Shown: positions 43,577 through 52,937 of the stretch, in pieces
How the letters are laid out: each line of letters opens with the position of its first letter
Position numbering within the stretch: the first letter of the stretch is position 1
From: Paenibacillus thalictri
GTDB taxonomy: Bacteria; Bacillota; Bacilli; Paenibacillales; NBRC-103111
Length of the DNA stretch: 64,000 nt
NCBI RefSeq assembly: GCF_004307995.1
Contig: NZ_SIRE01000007.1
Location: forward strand, 186,001-250,000
Direction: 5' to 3'
Translations under genes and position numbers: made by a program
Notes under the pieces: model-generated
Databases searched by the model: none
What the model was told of the DNA's origin: nothing
What the model saw: the letters and a program-made list of their open reading frames with translations, nothing else

Positions 43577-45280
43577 ATGAAACGTTTTTTTGGAAAAAGC
43601 GGCATTGCAGCGGCGGGTACGGCTATCCTGCTGGCGGCAATCGTAACGGCATGCAGCGGAGGCGGGGGGAACAGCGGTACGGCGGCGCCAAAAGCAAACA
43701 ATACGGCGGCGGAAAGTCAGCCTGAGAAAAAAGAACCGCCGAAGGCAGCGGGCGCTCCGGTTACATTTGCGATGTCGGAGGTTATCAATCCGGAGCAGGT
43801 GACCAACTTTAACCCGTTTCTGGCAACGGGCAACTGGAATACGATTTTCGATTACATGTTTGATCCGCTGCTGTACTTTAACCCGGTGAAAGGCAACTTG
43901 ATTCCGCGCCTGGCGGAAAAAGAAGGGACATGGTCCGGCGATCAGAAAACGTATACCGTCAAGCTTAATATGAAAGCCAAATGGCACGACGGACAACCGC
44001 TTACGACGGACGATGTGTTGTACACATTTAACGCGCTGAAGGACAACAAAGTGCTTGACCGCTATTTATTATGGGACAAAAACCGGCTGCAGGAAGTGTC
44101 TGCGGAAGGCAAAGACACCATCGTCTTTAAGCTCGGCGACAAATTTCCGTCGCTTCCTTATTATTTGACGACCGTGTCGATTGTGCCCAAACATCAGTTC
44201 GAAAAGGAGAACCCAACGACTTTTTTAAACAAAACACCGATCGGTACGGGAACGTTCAAGTATAAATCGTTAAATGACAGCGCTATCATCTTGGAGAAAA
44301 ACCCCGATTATTTCTTGGGAGCGCCGCAGATCGATCAACTGCAGGTCAGCCGCTTCAACAATTCGTCGACCTTGACGTTGGCTTTGGAAAAAGGCGATGT
44401 GCAGATGTCGGCCGGAACGTTGGCGATGCCCAGTGTGCCGAAGCTGCTGGAAAATCCGAACAATAAAATGCAGGTATATCCTGGACTCAGCACATATGCC
44501 GTTATCATGAACAACGAAAAGCCGGGTTTGTCCGATCAGGCGGTGCGCAAAGCGATCCAGCAGGCGATCGACCGCAAAGATTTGATTGAAAAAGGCGAAA
44601 GCAACGGCGTATTTCCGGCCAACCCCGGGTTCCTGTCGTCCGTGTTCGGAGAGATGACAAACAGCAAACTGCTGGACGATCCGGCGTTTGGCTTCAACAA
44701 AACTGCCGCCGCCAAGTCGCTGGAGGACGCCGGTTACAAGAAAAATGCCAAAGGCATTTACGAGAAAAACGGCAAACCGCTTTCGTTTACGTACCACATG
44801 GCCGCCAACGCCCCGGCGCAAAACAAAGAGGGAGCGATGATTACACAGTGGTTAAAAGAGGTGGGCATTGAAACGACGGTGAAGCTGGTTACTTGGCCTG
44901 AGTTGACCAAACTGCTGATGTCGGGCGATTACGACCTGCTGCAGAACGGTCTGAACACGCCGCCCGATCCGCAGGCGTCGCTGGAAGTATTCCACAGCAA
45001 AATGACAGCGCCGACCGGAACGAATACGCCGGGCTTGAACTATATGCGCTTTAAAGACGCTGACGTGGACAAATGGCTTGATGAAGCCGCCTCCGCCGAT
45101 CCGGCCAAGCGCAAGGAGTTGTATTTCCTTATTCAGCAGCGTATTGCCGAGAAAGCGCCAATCGCCGTTATGTACAATGTAGGGGGACATGTGCCTTACC
45201 GGGTGGAATCTTTTACCGGATATAACGAAAGCCTTCCGGTGTACTCCGCGCTGTCCTTGAAAGACGTTAAGAAAAAATAA
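43577..45280 (+). CDS. Family 5 ABC substrate-binding lipoprotein (Opp/Dpp type)
   Basis: GAGGAGG lies nine bases before ATG 43577; a longer in-frame extension to 43316 has no lipoprotein signal at its start. The 567-residue lipoprotein has lipobox IVTAC (Cys26), a Gly/Ala/Lys linker, and the family-5 fold with AKWHDGQPLTTDDVLYTFNALKDN. This family binds oligopeptides, but several members bind oligosaccharides. Here two sulfatases follow the transporter genes and no peptidase is present, so a sulfated oligosaccharide is a reasonable but unproven ligand. It is the first of five transporter genes. Confidence 0.88.
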   Translation: MKRFFGKSGIAAAGTAILLAAIVTACSGGGGNSGTAAPKANNTAAESQPEKKEPPKAAGAPVTFAMSEVINPEQVTNFNPFLATGNWNTIFDYMFDPLLYFNPVKGNLIPRLAEKEGTWSGDQKTYTVKLNMKAKWHDGQPLTTDDVLYTFNALKDNKVLDRYLLWDKNRLQEVSAEGKDTIVFKLGDKFPSLPYYLTTVSIVPKHQFEKENPTTFLNKTPIGTGTFKYKSLNDSAIILEKNPDYFLGAPQIDQLQVSRFNNSSTLTLALEKGDVQMSAGTLAMPSVPKLLENPNNKMQVYPGLSTYAVIMNNEKPGLSDQAVRKAIQQAIDRKDLIEKGESNGVFPANPGFLSSVFGEMTNSKLLDDPAFGFNKTAAAKSLEDAGYKKNAKGIYEKNGKPLSFTYHMAANAPAQNKEGAMITQWLKEVGIETTVKLVTWPELTKLLMSGDYDLLQNGLNTPPDPQASLEVFHSKMTAPTGTNTPGLNYMRFKDADVDKWLDEAASADPAKRKELYFLIQQRIAEKAPIAVMYNVGGHVPYRVESFTGYNESLPVYSALSLKDVKKK

Positions 45281-45341
45281 TTGCTGTCTATGCGGGCGGG
45301 CGGCCCGGACAAGGCCGTCCGCGTAAGGAGGACGCTTCCGA

Positions 45342-46328
45342 TTGAGATACAATGCGGCTTATTTTGTGAAAAGAGTCGGTTTCGCCTTGATTACGTTTTA
45401 TGTTGCAATTACGCTTAATTTTTTGCTGCCCCGGCTGATGGGGGGCAATCCCGCCGATACGCTTGCTTCCGATAAAGCGTTGGGCTCACAGGAAATTGCG
45501 AGTGCCCTGAAGGCGCAGTTCGGGCTGGAAAATCCGAGCTTGTTATACCAATACGGGCAATATCTCAAGCAGCTGCTGCAGGGCAACATGGGCATCTCTT
45601 ATGTCAATTATCCGTCCCCGGTAATGGAAGTGATGCTGAAGGCGCTGCCGTGGACGATCGGCACGGTGCTGACGGCAACGCTCATCAGTTATCTGATCGG
45701 CTGGCTGATCGGTATCCGCGGTGCGTGGAAATCCGGCTCGGTATTCGATAACGCCTCGCTGTTTACGGCATTTTTTCTGAATGCCGTGCCTTATTTCTGG
45801 ATCGCCATTTTATTTGTGATGATTTTTGCCTTTTATTTGGGCTGGTTTCCGCTTGGGCAGGCGATCGATCCGAGCTACGACAGCTTTACCGCTTGGGGAA
45901 AGCTGATGTCGATCGCAAGCCATGCCTTTTTACCTGTTTTCACACTGGTGATCGCTTCGCTTGCCGGACACATCTTAGTGCTGCGCAACAATCTGATGCG
46001 GGTGCTTTCCGAAGATTACATGCTGCTGGCCAAAGCGAAGGGGTTGTCGGAGAGACGGCGGAAATATATGTACGGGGCGCGCAACGCGCTGCTGCCTTCT
46101 TTTACCGGATTGATGATGACGCTTGGGCATGTCATCGGAGGAGCGATTACGACGGAAATCGTGTTTTCTTATCCGGGTGTCGGGCTGGTCACATTTAATG
46201 CGATATTAAGCCACGATTATCCGCTGATCCAAGGCGCATTCCTGTTTATTGCCGTGTCGGTCATCTTGTTTAATCTAATCGCGGATTTGCTGTATCCGCT
46301 GATCGATCCCCGGGTTGCTATGCAGTAG
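45342..46328 (+). CDS. Opp/Dpp ABC permease B
   Basis: A TTG start at 45342 lies ten bases after AAGGAGG. The 328-residue protein has about six membrane segments and the DppB/OppB hallmarks: a long first periplasmic-type loop and the EAA region EDYMLLAKAKGLSERRRKYMYGARNALLPS. It forms the translocation pore with the next permease. It lies 61 bp after the binding-protein gene. Confidence 0.9.
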   Translation: MRYNAAYFVKRVGFALITFYVAITLNFLLPRLMGGNPADTLASDKALGSQEIASALKAQFGLENPSLLYQYGQYLKQLLQGNMGISYVNYPSPVMEVMLKALPWTIGTVLTATLISYLIGWLIGIRGAWKSGSVFDNASLFTAFFLNAVPYFWIAILFVMIFAFYLGWFPLGQAIDPSYDSFTAWGKLMSIASHAFLPVFTLVIASLAGHILVLRNNLMRVLSEDYMLLAKAKGLSERRRKYMYGARNALLPSFTGLMMTLGHVIGGAITTEIVFSYPGVGLVTFNAILSHDYPLIQGAFLFIAVSVILFNLIADLLYPLIDPRVAMQ

Positions 46329-46484
46329 CGGCAGGATGCGGGTCCGTCATTTGCCGCAGGCGGAAGGAATCGCCGAAGAACGGTTTGCGGCCAGCTCATC
46401 CATGATGGGGGAGTCAGTGTCGCGGCGAGCTGCCCGGCAACATACATTCGCCAGTTTGGCCTATTTTACAGCAAGGAGGCACAT

Positions 46485-47339
46485 ATGGAGCGTACGCGGC
46501 TTTTTTTTCAACGCTGGTTTCCCGGGTTTAAGGGGAAGGCGGGTCTCATCATTATCGTTTGTTTTGCGGTTGTCGCTGTTTTCGGACCTCAGCTTGCTCC
46601 GCATCCGATGAATTTTATCGGCTTTGACTCGTGGCTTGCGCCTTCCGGCGAGCATTGGCTTGGCACGGACAGCTACGGCCAAGATGTGCTGAGCCAGATG
46701 ATTTACGGCACGCGCACTTCGTTTCTTGTCGGTATCGTCGCCGGGCTGATCACAACCGTCATCGGTGTCGCTGTCGGGCTTATTTCCGGCTATAAGGGCG
46801 GGTGGATCGGCGAATCGCTGATGCGCGTTGTTGATTTGTTCCTGATTATACCTACGCTCGCGTTAATGATTATTTTGGCTTCGTTTCTGCCGTCGATCGG
46901 CCTTGTCAGCACAATCCTGATTATCGGGCTGCTCAGCTGGCTGTATATGGCCCGCAGCATCCGCAGCCAGACGTTGTCCGAGCGGGTGAGCGGTTACGTT
47001 GAAGCGGGGCGTATGGTCGGCATGTCCGATTGGGAAATCATGTTCCGGGAAATTATGCCCAACATGATTCCGGTTATTTTGGCCAATCAGGTGCTTGTAA
47101 CAACGCAGGCGGTGCTGGCGGAAGCGGGCTTAAGTTTCCTGGGGCTCGGCGATCCGACCAGCGTCAGCTGGGGCACGATTCTGTCGCTGGCCAACGCCAA
47201 CAACGCCGTCTTGTTTAAAGCGTGGTGGTGGATTATTCCGCCCGGGCTGTCGATCGCGCTGCTCTGTTTTGGCTTTATCCTGATCGGCAACGGCATTTTG
47301 GACAAATATCAGGCCAACCGCGGCAATGCGGCGTTATAA
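46485..47339 (+). CDS. Opp/Dpp ABC permease C
   Basis: AAGGAGG precedes ATG 46485. The 284-residue protein shows the DppC/OppC pattern: an N-terminal cytoplasmic stretch, APSGEHWLGTDSYGQDVLSQMIYGTR, and the EAA loop YVEAGRMVGMSDWEIMFREIMPNMIP. Length and motifs are typical. The 156-bp gap before it contains no recognisable gene. Confidence 0.9.
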   Translation: MERTRLFFQRWFPGFKGKAGLIIIVCFAVVAVFGPQLAPHPMNFIGFDSWLAPSGEHWLGTDSYGQDVLSQMIYGTRTSFLVGIVAGLITTVIGVAVGLISGYKGGWIGESLMRVVDLFLIIPTLALMIILASFLPSIGLVSTILIIGLLSWLYMARSIRSQTLSERVSGYVEAGRMVGMSDWEIMFREIMPNMIPVILANQVLVTTQAVLAEAGLSFLGLGDPTSVSWGTILSLANANNAVLFKAWWWIIPPGLSIALLCFGFILIGNGILDKYQANRGNAAL

Positions 47340-47361
47340 CATAACGGAAGGGGAGAGCGGC

Positions 47362-48375
47362 TTGACCGACTTGTTGCAAGTAGACCGGCTTCGCGTGGAA
47401 TACGCGTCCGGCCGCGGCTCTGTCCGGGCCGTTGACGACATCAGCTTTACGATCGGCAAAGGCGAAATCTTCGGGCTGGCCGGCGAATCCGGCTGCGGCA
47501 AATCGACGACGGCGTTTGCCGTTGCCCGGCTGCTGCGCCCGCCGGCGCGGATTGCCGGAGGCAGCGTCAAGCTGGACGGAACGGAGCTTACCGGGCTGAG
47601 CGATGCGCAGTTCGACCGCATCCGCTGGTCGCGGATGTCGATTGTCCTGCAGAGCGCGATGAACAATCTGAATCCGGTGATGAAAATCGGCGACCAGCTG
47701 GCCGACTCGATACTGGCGCATCAGCCGATGACGATGAAGGAAGCGTACGGCGAAGCCAAAAGGCTGCTCGAACTGGTCGATCTGCCGTACGACCGGCTGG
47801 GCAGCTTTCCGCACGAGCTGTCGGGCGGCATGAGGCAGCGGGTCGTGATCGCGATGGCGCTTGCGCTGAATCCGAGCCTGGTCATCATGGATGAACCGAC
47901 GACGGCGCTTGACGTGGTTGTGCAGCGGGGCATTATCCGCAAAATCGTCCAGCTTCAGCAGAAATTCGGCTTCTCGATTTTGTTCATTACGCACGACCTG
48001 CCGCTGATGCTGGAAATGTGCGGAAGAATCGGCATCATGTATGCCGGCAAGCTGGTGGAGACGGCGGACCGGGACAGCCTGCTGAGGCATCCGAAGCACC
48101 CGTACACGCAGGGGCTGCTGAATTCGTTTCCGTCGCTGACGGGACCGAAAAGCAAGCTGATCGGCATTCCCGGTCACCCGCCGGATCTGATTACGCCGCC
48201 TCCGGGCTGCAAGTTCCATCCGCGCTGCAGCCATGTTTTGCCGGTATGCAGCCGCATTGTGCCGGAGCTGCGCTTGCACGGGCGGCAGGATGTCTCCTGC
48301 CATTTGTATACGGAGGAGGGAATCGGGCATGAGCAAGCCTCTGCTGCAAGTGAACAATCTCAGCAAAGTATTTGA
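47362..48375 (+). CDS. Opp/Dpp ABC ATPase D
   Basis: TTG 47362 follows GGAAGGGGAG by six bases; starting at ATG 47326 would overlap the permease gene and bury that site. The 337-residue ATPase has Walker [10 protein letters not shown], the signature LSGGMRQRV, Walker B LVIMDEPT and the C-terminal cysteine motif [16 protein letters not shown] of oligopeptide transporters. It powers uptake with the F subunit, whose gene starts inside its 3' end. Confidence 0.92.
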   Translation: MTDLLQVDRLRVEYASGRGSVRAVDDISFTIGKGEIFGLAGESGCGKSTTAFAVARLLRPPARIAGGSVKLDGTELTGLSDAQFDRIRWSRMSIVLQSAMNNLNPVMKIGDQLADSILAHQPMTMKEAYGEAKRLLELVDLPYDRLGSFPHELSGGMRQRVVIAMALALNPSLVIMDEPTTALDVVVQRGIIRKIVQLQQKFGFSILFITHDLPLMLEMCGRIGIMYAGKLVETADRDSLLRHPKHPYTQGLLNSFPSLTGPKSKLIGIPGHPPDLITPPPGCKFHPRCSHVLPVCSRIVPELRLHGRQDVSCHLYTEEGIGHEQASAASEQSQQSI

Positions 48376-49282
48376 ATCGGGAGTGTGGCCCCGCAAAAAG
48401 ACGTTTTCCGCCGTGCACGATGTCCGTTTTCGTTTAAGCGAAGGCGAGGTGCTGGCTATCGTCGGCGAATCCGGCAGCGGCAAAAGCACGATTGCCCGGA
48501 TGATTACCCGGCTGATTCCGCGCAGCGGCGGAGATATCGTGTACAACGGCGTATCCGTGGACGACGCCAAGTTGTCCAGGGAGCTGCCCCGGCATGTGCA
48601 GATGATTTTTCAGGACCCGTTTGCGGCGCTGAATCCGCATCACAAGATCGGTTATATCATCGGCAGGGCGCTTGAGGTGCAGCACGCCGGCGGAGGCGAT
48701 ACGCGGAGCAAGGTGATTTCCCTGCTCAATCAGGTCGGGCTTACGCCTGCCGAAGATTTTATCGACAAGTACCCGTATCAGCTGTCCGGCGGCCAGAAGC
48801 AGCGGGTCATTATCGCCAAGGTGCTTGGCCTCGATCCGAAAATTATTGTCGCCGACGAGCCAACCTCGATGCTTGATGTATCGATCGGCATAGGAATTAT
48901 GAATCTGATGCTCGAATTAAAAGAGAAGCACCGGCTGTCGTACATTCTCATTACGCACAATCTGGGCAGCGCGAGATACATGGCCGACCGGATTCTGGTG
49001 ATGTTCGGCGGGCAAATCGTGGAAAGCGGACCTTGTGAAGAGGTCATCGCCGATCCGAAGCATCCGTATACGAAGCTGCTGCTGCAATCGTCGCCGGACC
49101 CATGGCGCGCGCAGCAAGGCGATGCGGAGGAGCCGGTTGAGCCGCAGGGCGGCCCGCTTCCGCAGGAAGGCTGCCGCTTCCGCCACAGGTGCCCGCATGC
49201 GGCCCAGGCATGTGCCGCCGGGCCGATTGCATCGTTCCGGCTGGACGAGGAACGCGAGGTACGCTGCGTGATGTACGGTTAG
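48329..49282 (+). CDS. Opp/Dpp ABC ATPase F
   Basis: ATG 48329 follows GGAGGAGGG and overlaps the D subunit gene by 47 bp. The 317-residue ATPase has Walker A GESGSGKST, the signature LSGGQKQRV, Walker B IIVADEPT and a C-terminal PQEGCRFRHRCPHAAQAC motif. It is the last transporter gene; the first sulfatase starts 34 bp later, so transport and sulfate removal are probably co-expressed. Confidence 0.92.
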   Translation: MSKPLLQVNNLSKVFESGVWPRKKTFSAVHDVRFRLSEGEVLAIVGESGSGKSTIARMITRLIPRSGGDIVYNGVSVDDAKLSRELPRHVQMIFQDPFAALNPHHKIGYIIGRALEVQHAGGGDTRSKVISLLNQVGLTPAEDFIDKYPYQLSGGQKQRVIIAKVLGLDPKIIVADEPTSMLDVSIGIGIMNLMLELKEKHRLSYILITHNLGSARYMADRILVMFGGQIVESGPCEEVIADPKHPYTKLLLQSSPDPWRAQQGDAEEPVEPQGGPLPQEGCRFRHRCPHAAQACAAGPIASFRLDEEREVRCVMYG

Positions 49283-49316
49283 AAGGCAGGGCAGGGCCAA
49301 GAAAGGAGCGATCTAT

Positions 49317-50993
49317 ATGCGCGCGGTAGTTGTTTTATTTGATTCGTTAAACAGGCATATGCTTCCGCCTTACGGGGGTAGTGGCGTTCATGCGCCGAAC
49401 TTTGAGAGGCTGGCGCGGCACTGCGTCACCTTCGACAACGCTTGGGTCGGGAGCATGCCTTGCATGCCGGCAAGGCGCGATCTGCATACCGGCAGATACA
49501 ATTTCCTGCACCGCAGTTGGGGGCCGCTGGAGCCGTTTGACGATTCGTTTGTGACTATGCTCAAGAACAGCGGCGTATACACACATCTGGTCAGCGATCA
49601 TTACCATTATTGGGAGGCGGGCGGCGCTACGTATCATACGCAGTACAATTCGTGGGAATTTTGCCGCGGCCAGGAAGGCGATCCGTGGAAAGGCGAAGTC
49701 GGCGATCCGGATATTCCGGAGCATGTCGGCAGCTTTGAAGGGCATCGCGGCGCCTTGTTCCGCCAGGATTGGATCAACCGCACCTACATGCAAGGCGAAG
49801 CCGGGCATCCGCAGACACAGACGTTTGCGCAAGGTCTCGAATTTATCCATACCAACGCCGTTGAGGACAACTGGCTGCTGCAAATCGAAGCGTTTGACCC
49901 GCACGAGCCTTTTTTCTCTCCGCAAACGTACAAGGATTTATATCCTCACGAGTATGCCGGCAAGCACTTCGATTGGCCCGCCTACAAGCGTGTGACCGAA
50001 ACGCCGGAGGAAGCGGAGCATTGCCGATACGAATACAAGGCGCTGCTGAGCATGTGCGACGCAAGCCTGGGCAGGCTGCTGGATACGTTCGACAAGCTCG
50101 ATTTGTGGAAGGATACGATGCTGATCGTTTCCGCGGATCACGGATTTTTGCTGGGAGAGCATGATTGGTGGGCAAAAAACACCATGCCGTTGTACAATGA
50201 GATTGCGCGTATCCCGTTTTTTATCTGGGATCCGCGCACCGGCCGCAGCGGCGTCAGGAACAACAGTCTCGTGCAATGGATCGATGTCGCGCCGACGCTG
50301 CTTCAGGCGTACGGGCTCGCAGCGGCCCCCGATATGCGCGGCGTAAGTTTGGCGGAAACGCTGGAGGACGGCAGGGCTGCAAGATCCGCGGTGCTGTTTG
50401 GTTATCACGGCGCACATGTCAACTGTACCGACGGCCGTCATGTGTATATGAAAGCGCCAGAACGGGCCGACAACAAGCCGTTGTACAACTACACGCTGAT
50501 GCCGGCCAATATGGGCAGCATGTTTGGCGTGAAGGAGCTGCAGCATATCGAACTTCAGGAGCCGTTTGGTTTTACCAAAGGGGTGCGCACGCTTAAGATA
50601 CCGGCAGCCACCTATATCGGAGCGCATGGTATGGGCACCTTGCTGTACGATATCGAGGCCGATCCGGGGCAAAATGCGCCGATTGCGGATGAGGCAACGG
50701 AGCGGTTGATGCGCCGCCGCCTGACCGAGCTGATGCGCGAGCACGAAGCGCCCGTCGAGCAATACGAGCGTCTGGGGTTAACCGCGCAAGCCAGCCAGGC
50801 TGCCGTGTTTGCCGAGACAAACGCTTCTGCGCAAACGGCCGCCGCCACACATACCGAAGCGGCGGGAGGTGCTTCTGCCGCTCCCGATGGGACAGGTTCA
50901 TCCGCCGACGTTACAACTGCTGACGCCGTTTCGAAGCTTGGCGGTACGGCCGAGCCGGCCCCAGATATCACGAAAGGATCTGATGGATTTTGA
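49317..50993 (+). CDS. Cytoplasmic sulfatase 1
   Basis: AAAGGAG precedes ATG 49317. The 558-residue protein is a type I sulfatase: metal-binding FDSLNRHML, the formylglycine motif CMPARRDLHTGR with Cys49 to be oxidised by a formylglycine-generating enzyme, and SADHGFLLGEHDWW. No signal peptide is present, so it acts inside the cell on an imported substrate. The last 70 residues are Ala/Thr/Ser-rich low-complexity sequence not usual for the family. It is coupled to sulfatase 2 by a TTGA overlap. The modifying enzyme is not encoded in this window. The substrate is unknown. Confidence 0.9.
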   Translation: MRAVVVLFDSLNRHMLPPYGGSGVHAPNFERLARHCVTFDNAWVGSMPCMPARRDLHTGRYNFLHRSWGPLEPFDDSFVTMLKNSGVYTHLVSDHYHYWEAGGATYHTQYNSWEFCRGQEGDPWKGEVGDPDIPEHVGSFEGHRGALFRQDWINRTYMQGEAGHPQTQTFAQGLEFIHTNAVEDNWLLQIEAFDPHEPFFSPQTYKDLYPHEYAGKHFDWPAYKRVTETPEEAEHCRYEYKALLSMCDASLGRLLDTFDKLDLWKDTMLIVSADHGFLLGEHDWWAKNTMPLYNEIARIPFFIWDPRTGRSGVRNNSLVQWIDVAPTLLQAYGLAAAPDMRGVSLAETLEDGRAARSAVLFGYHGAHVNCTDGRHVYMKAPERADNKPLYNYTLMPANMGSMFGVKELQHIELQEPFGFTKGVRTLKIPAATYIGAHGMGTLLYDIEADPGQNAPIADEATERLMRRRLTELMREHEAPVEQYERLGLTAQASQAAVFAETNASAQTAAATHTEAAGGASAAPDGTGSSADVTTADAVSKLGGTAEPAPDITKGSDGF

Positions 50994-52309
50994 ACCGGAA
51001 AAATATTATCATCATTTATTGCGACGATTTGGGTTACGGCGATTTAAGCTGCTATGGCTCGGATACGGTCAGAACGCCGCATCTGGACGACTTGGCGGCG
51101 GGAGGCGTGAGATTCACGAATCTCTATTCCAATTCCCCGGTTTGCTCGCCGTCCCGGGCTTCTTTGCTAACCGGGCTGTACCCGGCCAAAGCGGGAGTGA
51201 CGGGAATATTGGGAGGCAAGCGCGGCACTCACGGCTTGCCTGCGGCCAAAACGACGATTGCCGCGGCCTTGAAGGCGCACGGATACAGCACGGCGCTGGT
51301 CGGCAAGTGGCATCTGGGCACGGCAGCCGACAACAGCCCCAATGCGCACGGCTTTGACGAGTTTTTTGGCTTTAAGGCCGGTTGTATCGATTATTATTCG
51401 CACATTTTTTATTGGGAGCAAGCCGGGGGCGTTAATCCGGTTCACGATTTGTGGCACAACGGCGAGGAAGTATGGGAAAACGGGCGTTACATGACGGAGA
51501 TGATTACGGAGAAGGCAGTCCACTTCATCGAACGGGAGACAGCCGGACAGCGGCCGTTTTTCCTGTACGTGCCTTATAATGCGCCGCATTATCCGATGCA
51601 TGCGCCGGCCAAGTACATGGAGCGTTTCGCCCATCTGCCGTGGGACCGTCAAGTGATGGCCGCGATGATCTCCGCCGTGGACGACGGCGTAGGCGAGCTT
51701 GTCGCCGCTTTGAAGCGGCAAGGCGTCTACGAGAATACCGCCATTTTCTTCTCCAGCGACAACGGGCCGTCCGTTGAAGCGCGCAACTGGCTGGACGGAA
51801 CCGAAGATCTGTATTACGGCGGCAGCGCCGGCATATTTAAGGGCCATAAAGGCAGCTTGTTTGAAGGCGGCGTCCGCGAACCGGCGATTTTGAGCTGTCC
51901 GGGCGTCATTCCAACCAATCAGGTGAACGACGGCACGGCGATGATGATGGATATGTTCCCGACCTTGCTGGAGCTTGCCGGTTTACCCGCGCCGGAAGGC
52001 ATAGACGGGAGAAGCCTGCATGCAGCTGTGACAGGTACGTCCGAAGCGGCTTCAAGCCCGCATGAAGAAGTATATTGGGAATACAACGGCCAGCTTGCCG
52101 TCCGTAAGGGGGACTGGAAGCTGGTGCTGAACGGCAGGCTGGATTTTGGCAGGCCGGTGCCTGATGCCGTTCATTTATCCAATGTGCAGGACGATCCGGG
52201 GGAACGGGTCAACGTCAAAGATCAGCATCCCGATATGGCCGAGCAATTAACCGCTCTCGCTAAAGCATGGTATGAGCAAGTGGCCGGAATCGAATATACG
52301 TCGTCATAA
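50990..52309 (+). CDS. Cytoplasmic sulfatase 2
   Basis: The TTG start overlaps the stop of sulfatase 1 (TTGA), indicating translational coupling. The 439-residue enzyme has the metal site IYCDDLGYGDLSCYG, the formylglycine motif CSPSRASLLTG (Cys52), the KWHLG catalytic stretch and SSDNGPS. It lacks a signal peptide. Its sequence differs from sulfatase 1 throughout, so the two probably remove sulfates at different positions of one imported oligosaccharide (inference). It is the last gene of the cluster that starts at 43577. Confidence 0.9.
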   Translation: MNRKNIIIIYCDDLGYGDLSCYGSDTVRTPHLDDLAAGGVRFTNLYSNSPVCSPSRASLLTGLYPAKAGVTGILGGKRGTHGLPAAKTTIAAALKAHGYSTALVGKWHLGTAADNSPNAHGFDEFFGFKAGCIDYYSHIFYWEQAGGVNPVHDLWHNGEEVWENGRYMTEMITEKAVHFIERETAGQRPFFLYVPYNAPHYPMHAPAKYMERFAHLPWDRQVMAAMISAVDDGVGELVAALKRQGVYENTAIFFSSDNGPSVEARNWLDGTEDLYYGGSAGIFKGHKGSLFEGGVREPAILSCPGVIPTNQVNDGTAMMMDMFPTLLELAGLPAPEGIDGRSLHAAVTGTSEAASSPHEEVYWEYNGQLAVRKGDWKLVLNGRLDFGRPVPDAVHLSNVQDDPGERVNVKDQHPDMAEQLTALAKAWYEQVAGIEYTSS

Positions 52310-52349
52310 GCAGCAAACATTCCTTAGCCATCGTAAGATCGCTGAAAAG

Positions 52350-52386
52350 GCCGCGTGGCGGGGTTCAATTCCGCCATGCGGCGCCA
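52350..52386 (+). other. tRNA minihelix-like hairpin ending in CCA
   Basis: GCCGCGTGGCGG pairs with CCGCCATGCGGC over 12 bp (one G-T wobble), the length of a stacked tRNA acceptor plus T-stem. The loop GGTTCAATT contains the T-loop core GTTCAA, and the 3' side continues with GCCA, like a discriminator base plus CCA. The D and anticodon arms are absent and the loop is two bases longer than a normal T-loop. It could be a tRNA remnant with an internal deletion, a tRNA-mimicking RNA, or a chance terminator-like hairpin. Confidence 0.4.
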
Positions 52387-52453
52387 GGACGCGCAATCGG
52401 GATTTGCGCGTGTGGGAAAATGTAACTTGATTGTGCACATCATACTGTAAGCT

Positions 52454-52520
52454 CGGCGATTGTCCCCGAATTTCTCGCTTGATCCCGCATGCAGCGGGTG
52501 AAACTCGGGGACAATCGCCG
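52454..52520. repeat. Long inverted repeat between convergent units
   Basis: CGGCGATTGTCCCCGA (52454-52469) pairs perfectly over 16 bp with 52505-52520, with a second hairpin CCCGC/GCGGG in its loop. It lies just past the stop of the minus-strand cheY-like gene and downstream of sulfatase 2. It has no T-run, so termination is possible but not shown. Confidence 0.75.
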
Positions 52521-52542
52521 AAAGCAGGCTCTTCGCAACACC

Positions 52543-52908
52543 TTATGTCAAACGCAGCACCTTGTTGATCGAGGCAATGACCCGGTCGTTTTGGAATGGC
52601 TTGACGATAAAATCTTTTGCCCCCGCTTTGAGCGCATTCAGAACCATCAACTGCTGGCCCATGGCGCTGCACATAATAATTTTGGCTTGCGGATCAAAGG
52701 AAATGATTTGTGTCGCGGCTTCGATTCCGTCTTTGTCGGGCATGGTGATGTCCATTGTCACCAAATCGGGCTTATGCTGCTTGTACACGTTGACCGCTTC
52801 TTCGCCGTTCGTGGCTTCGGCAACAATTTCGTGTCCTTGTTCCGTAAGTATGTTTTTTAACATCGTGCGCATAAAAGCCGCATCGTCCACTACCATGATT
52901 CTAGCCAT
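52543..52908 (-). CDS. CheY-like response regulator
   Basis: ATG 52908 follows GGAGG by six bases, giving a 121-residue stand-alone receiver domain. The acidic pocket (VVDDAAFMRTML), the phosphoacceptor Asp in LVTMDITMPDKDG, the CSAMGQQ threonine/serine position and the Lys of FIVKPFQ are all present. The residues closely resemble CheY of Bacillus. It has no output domain, so it acts by protein binding, most likely at the flagellar switch. It is the last gene of an operon with an MCP, a GGDEF and an EAL-HDOD protein. Confidence 0.9.
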   Translation of the reverse strand: MARIMVVDDAAFMRTMLKNILTEQGHEIVAEATNGEEAVNVYKQHKPDLVTMDITMPDKDGIEAATQIISFDPQAKIIMCSAMGQQLMVLNALKAGAKDFIVKPFQNDRVIASINKVLRLT

Positions 52909-52937
52909 CTGCATCCTCCGTTCTGTCCCATTGGAGC

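Noticed and set aside
47275..48570. A 431-codon antisense frame over the ABC ATPase genes
   Set aside because: It is Arg/His/Gln-rich as expected for reverse frames of GC-rich genes; both plus-strand ATPases are intact.
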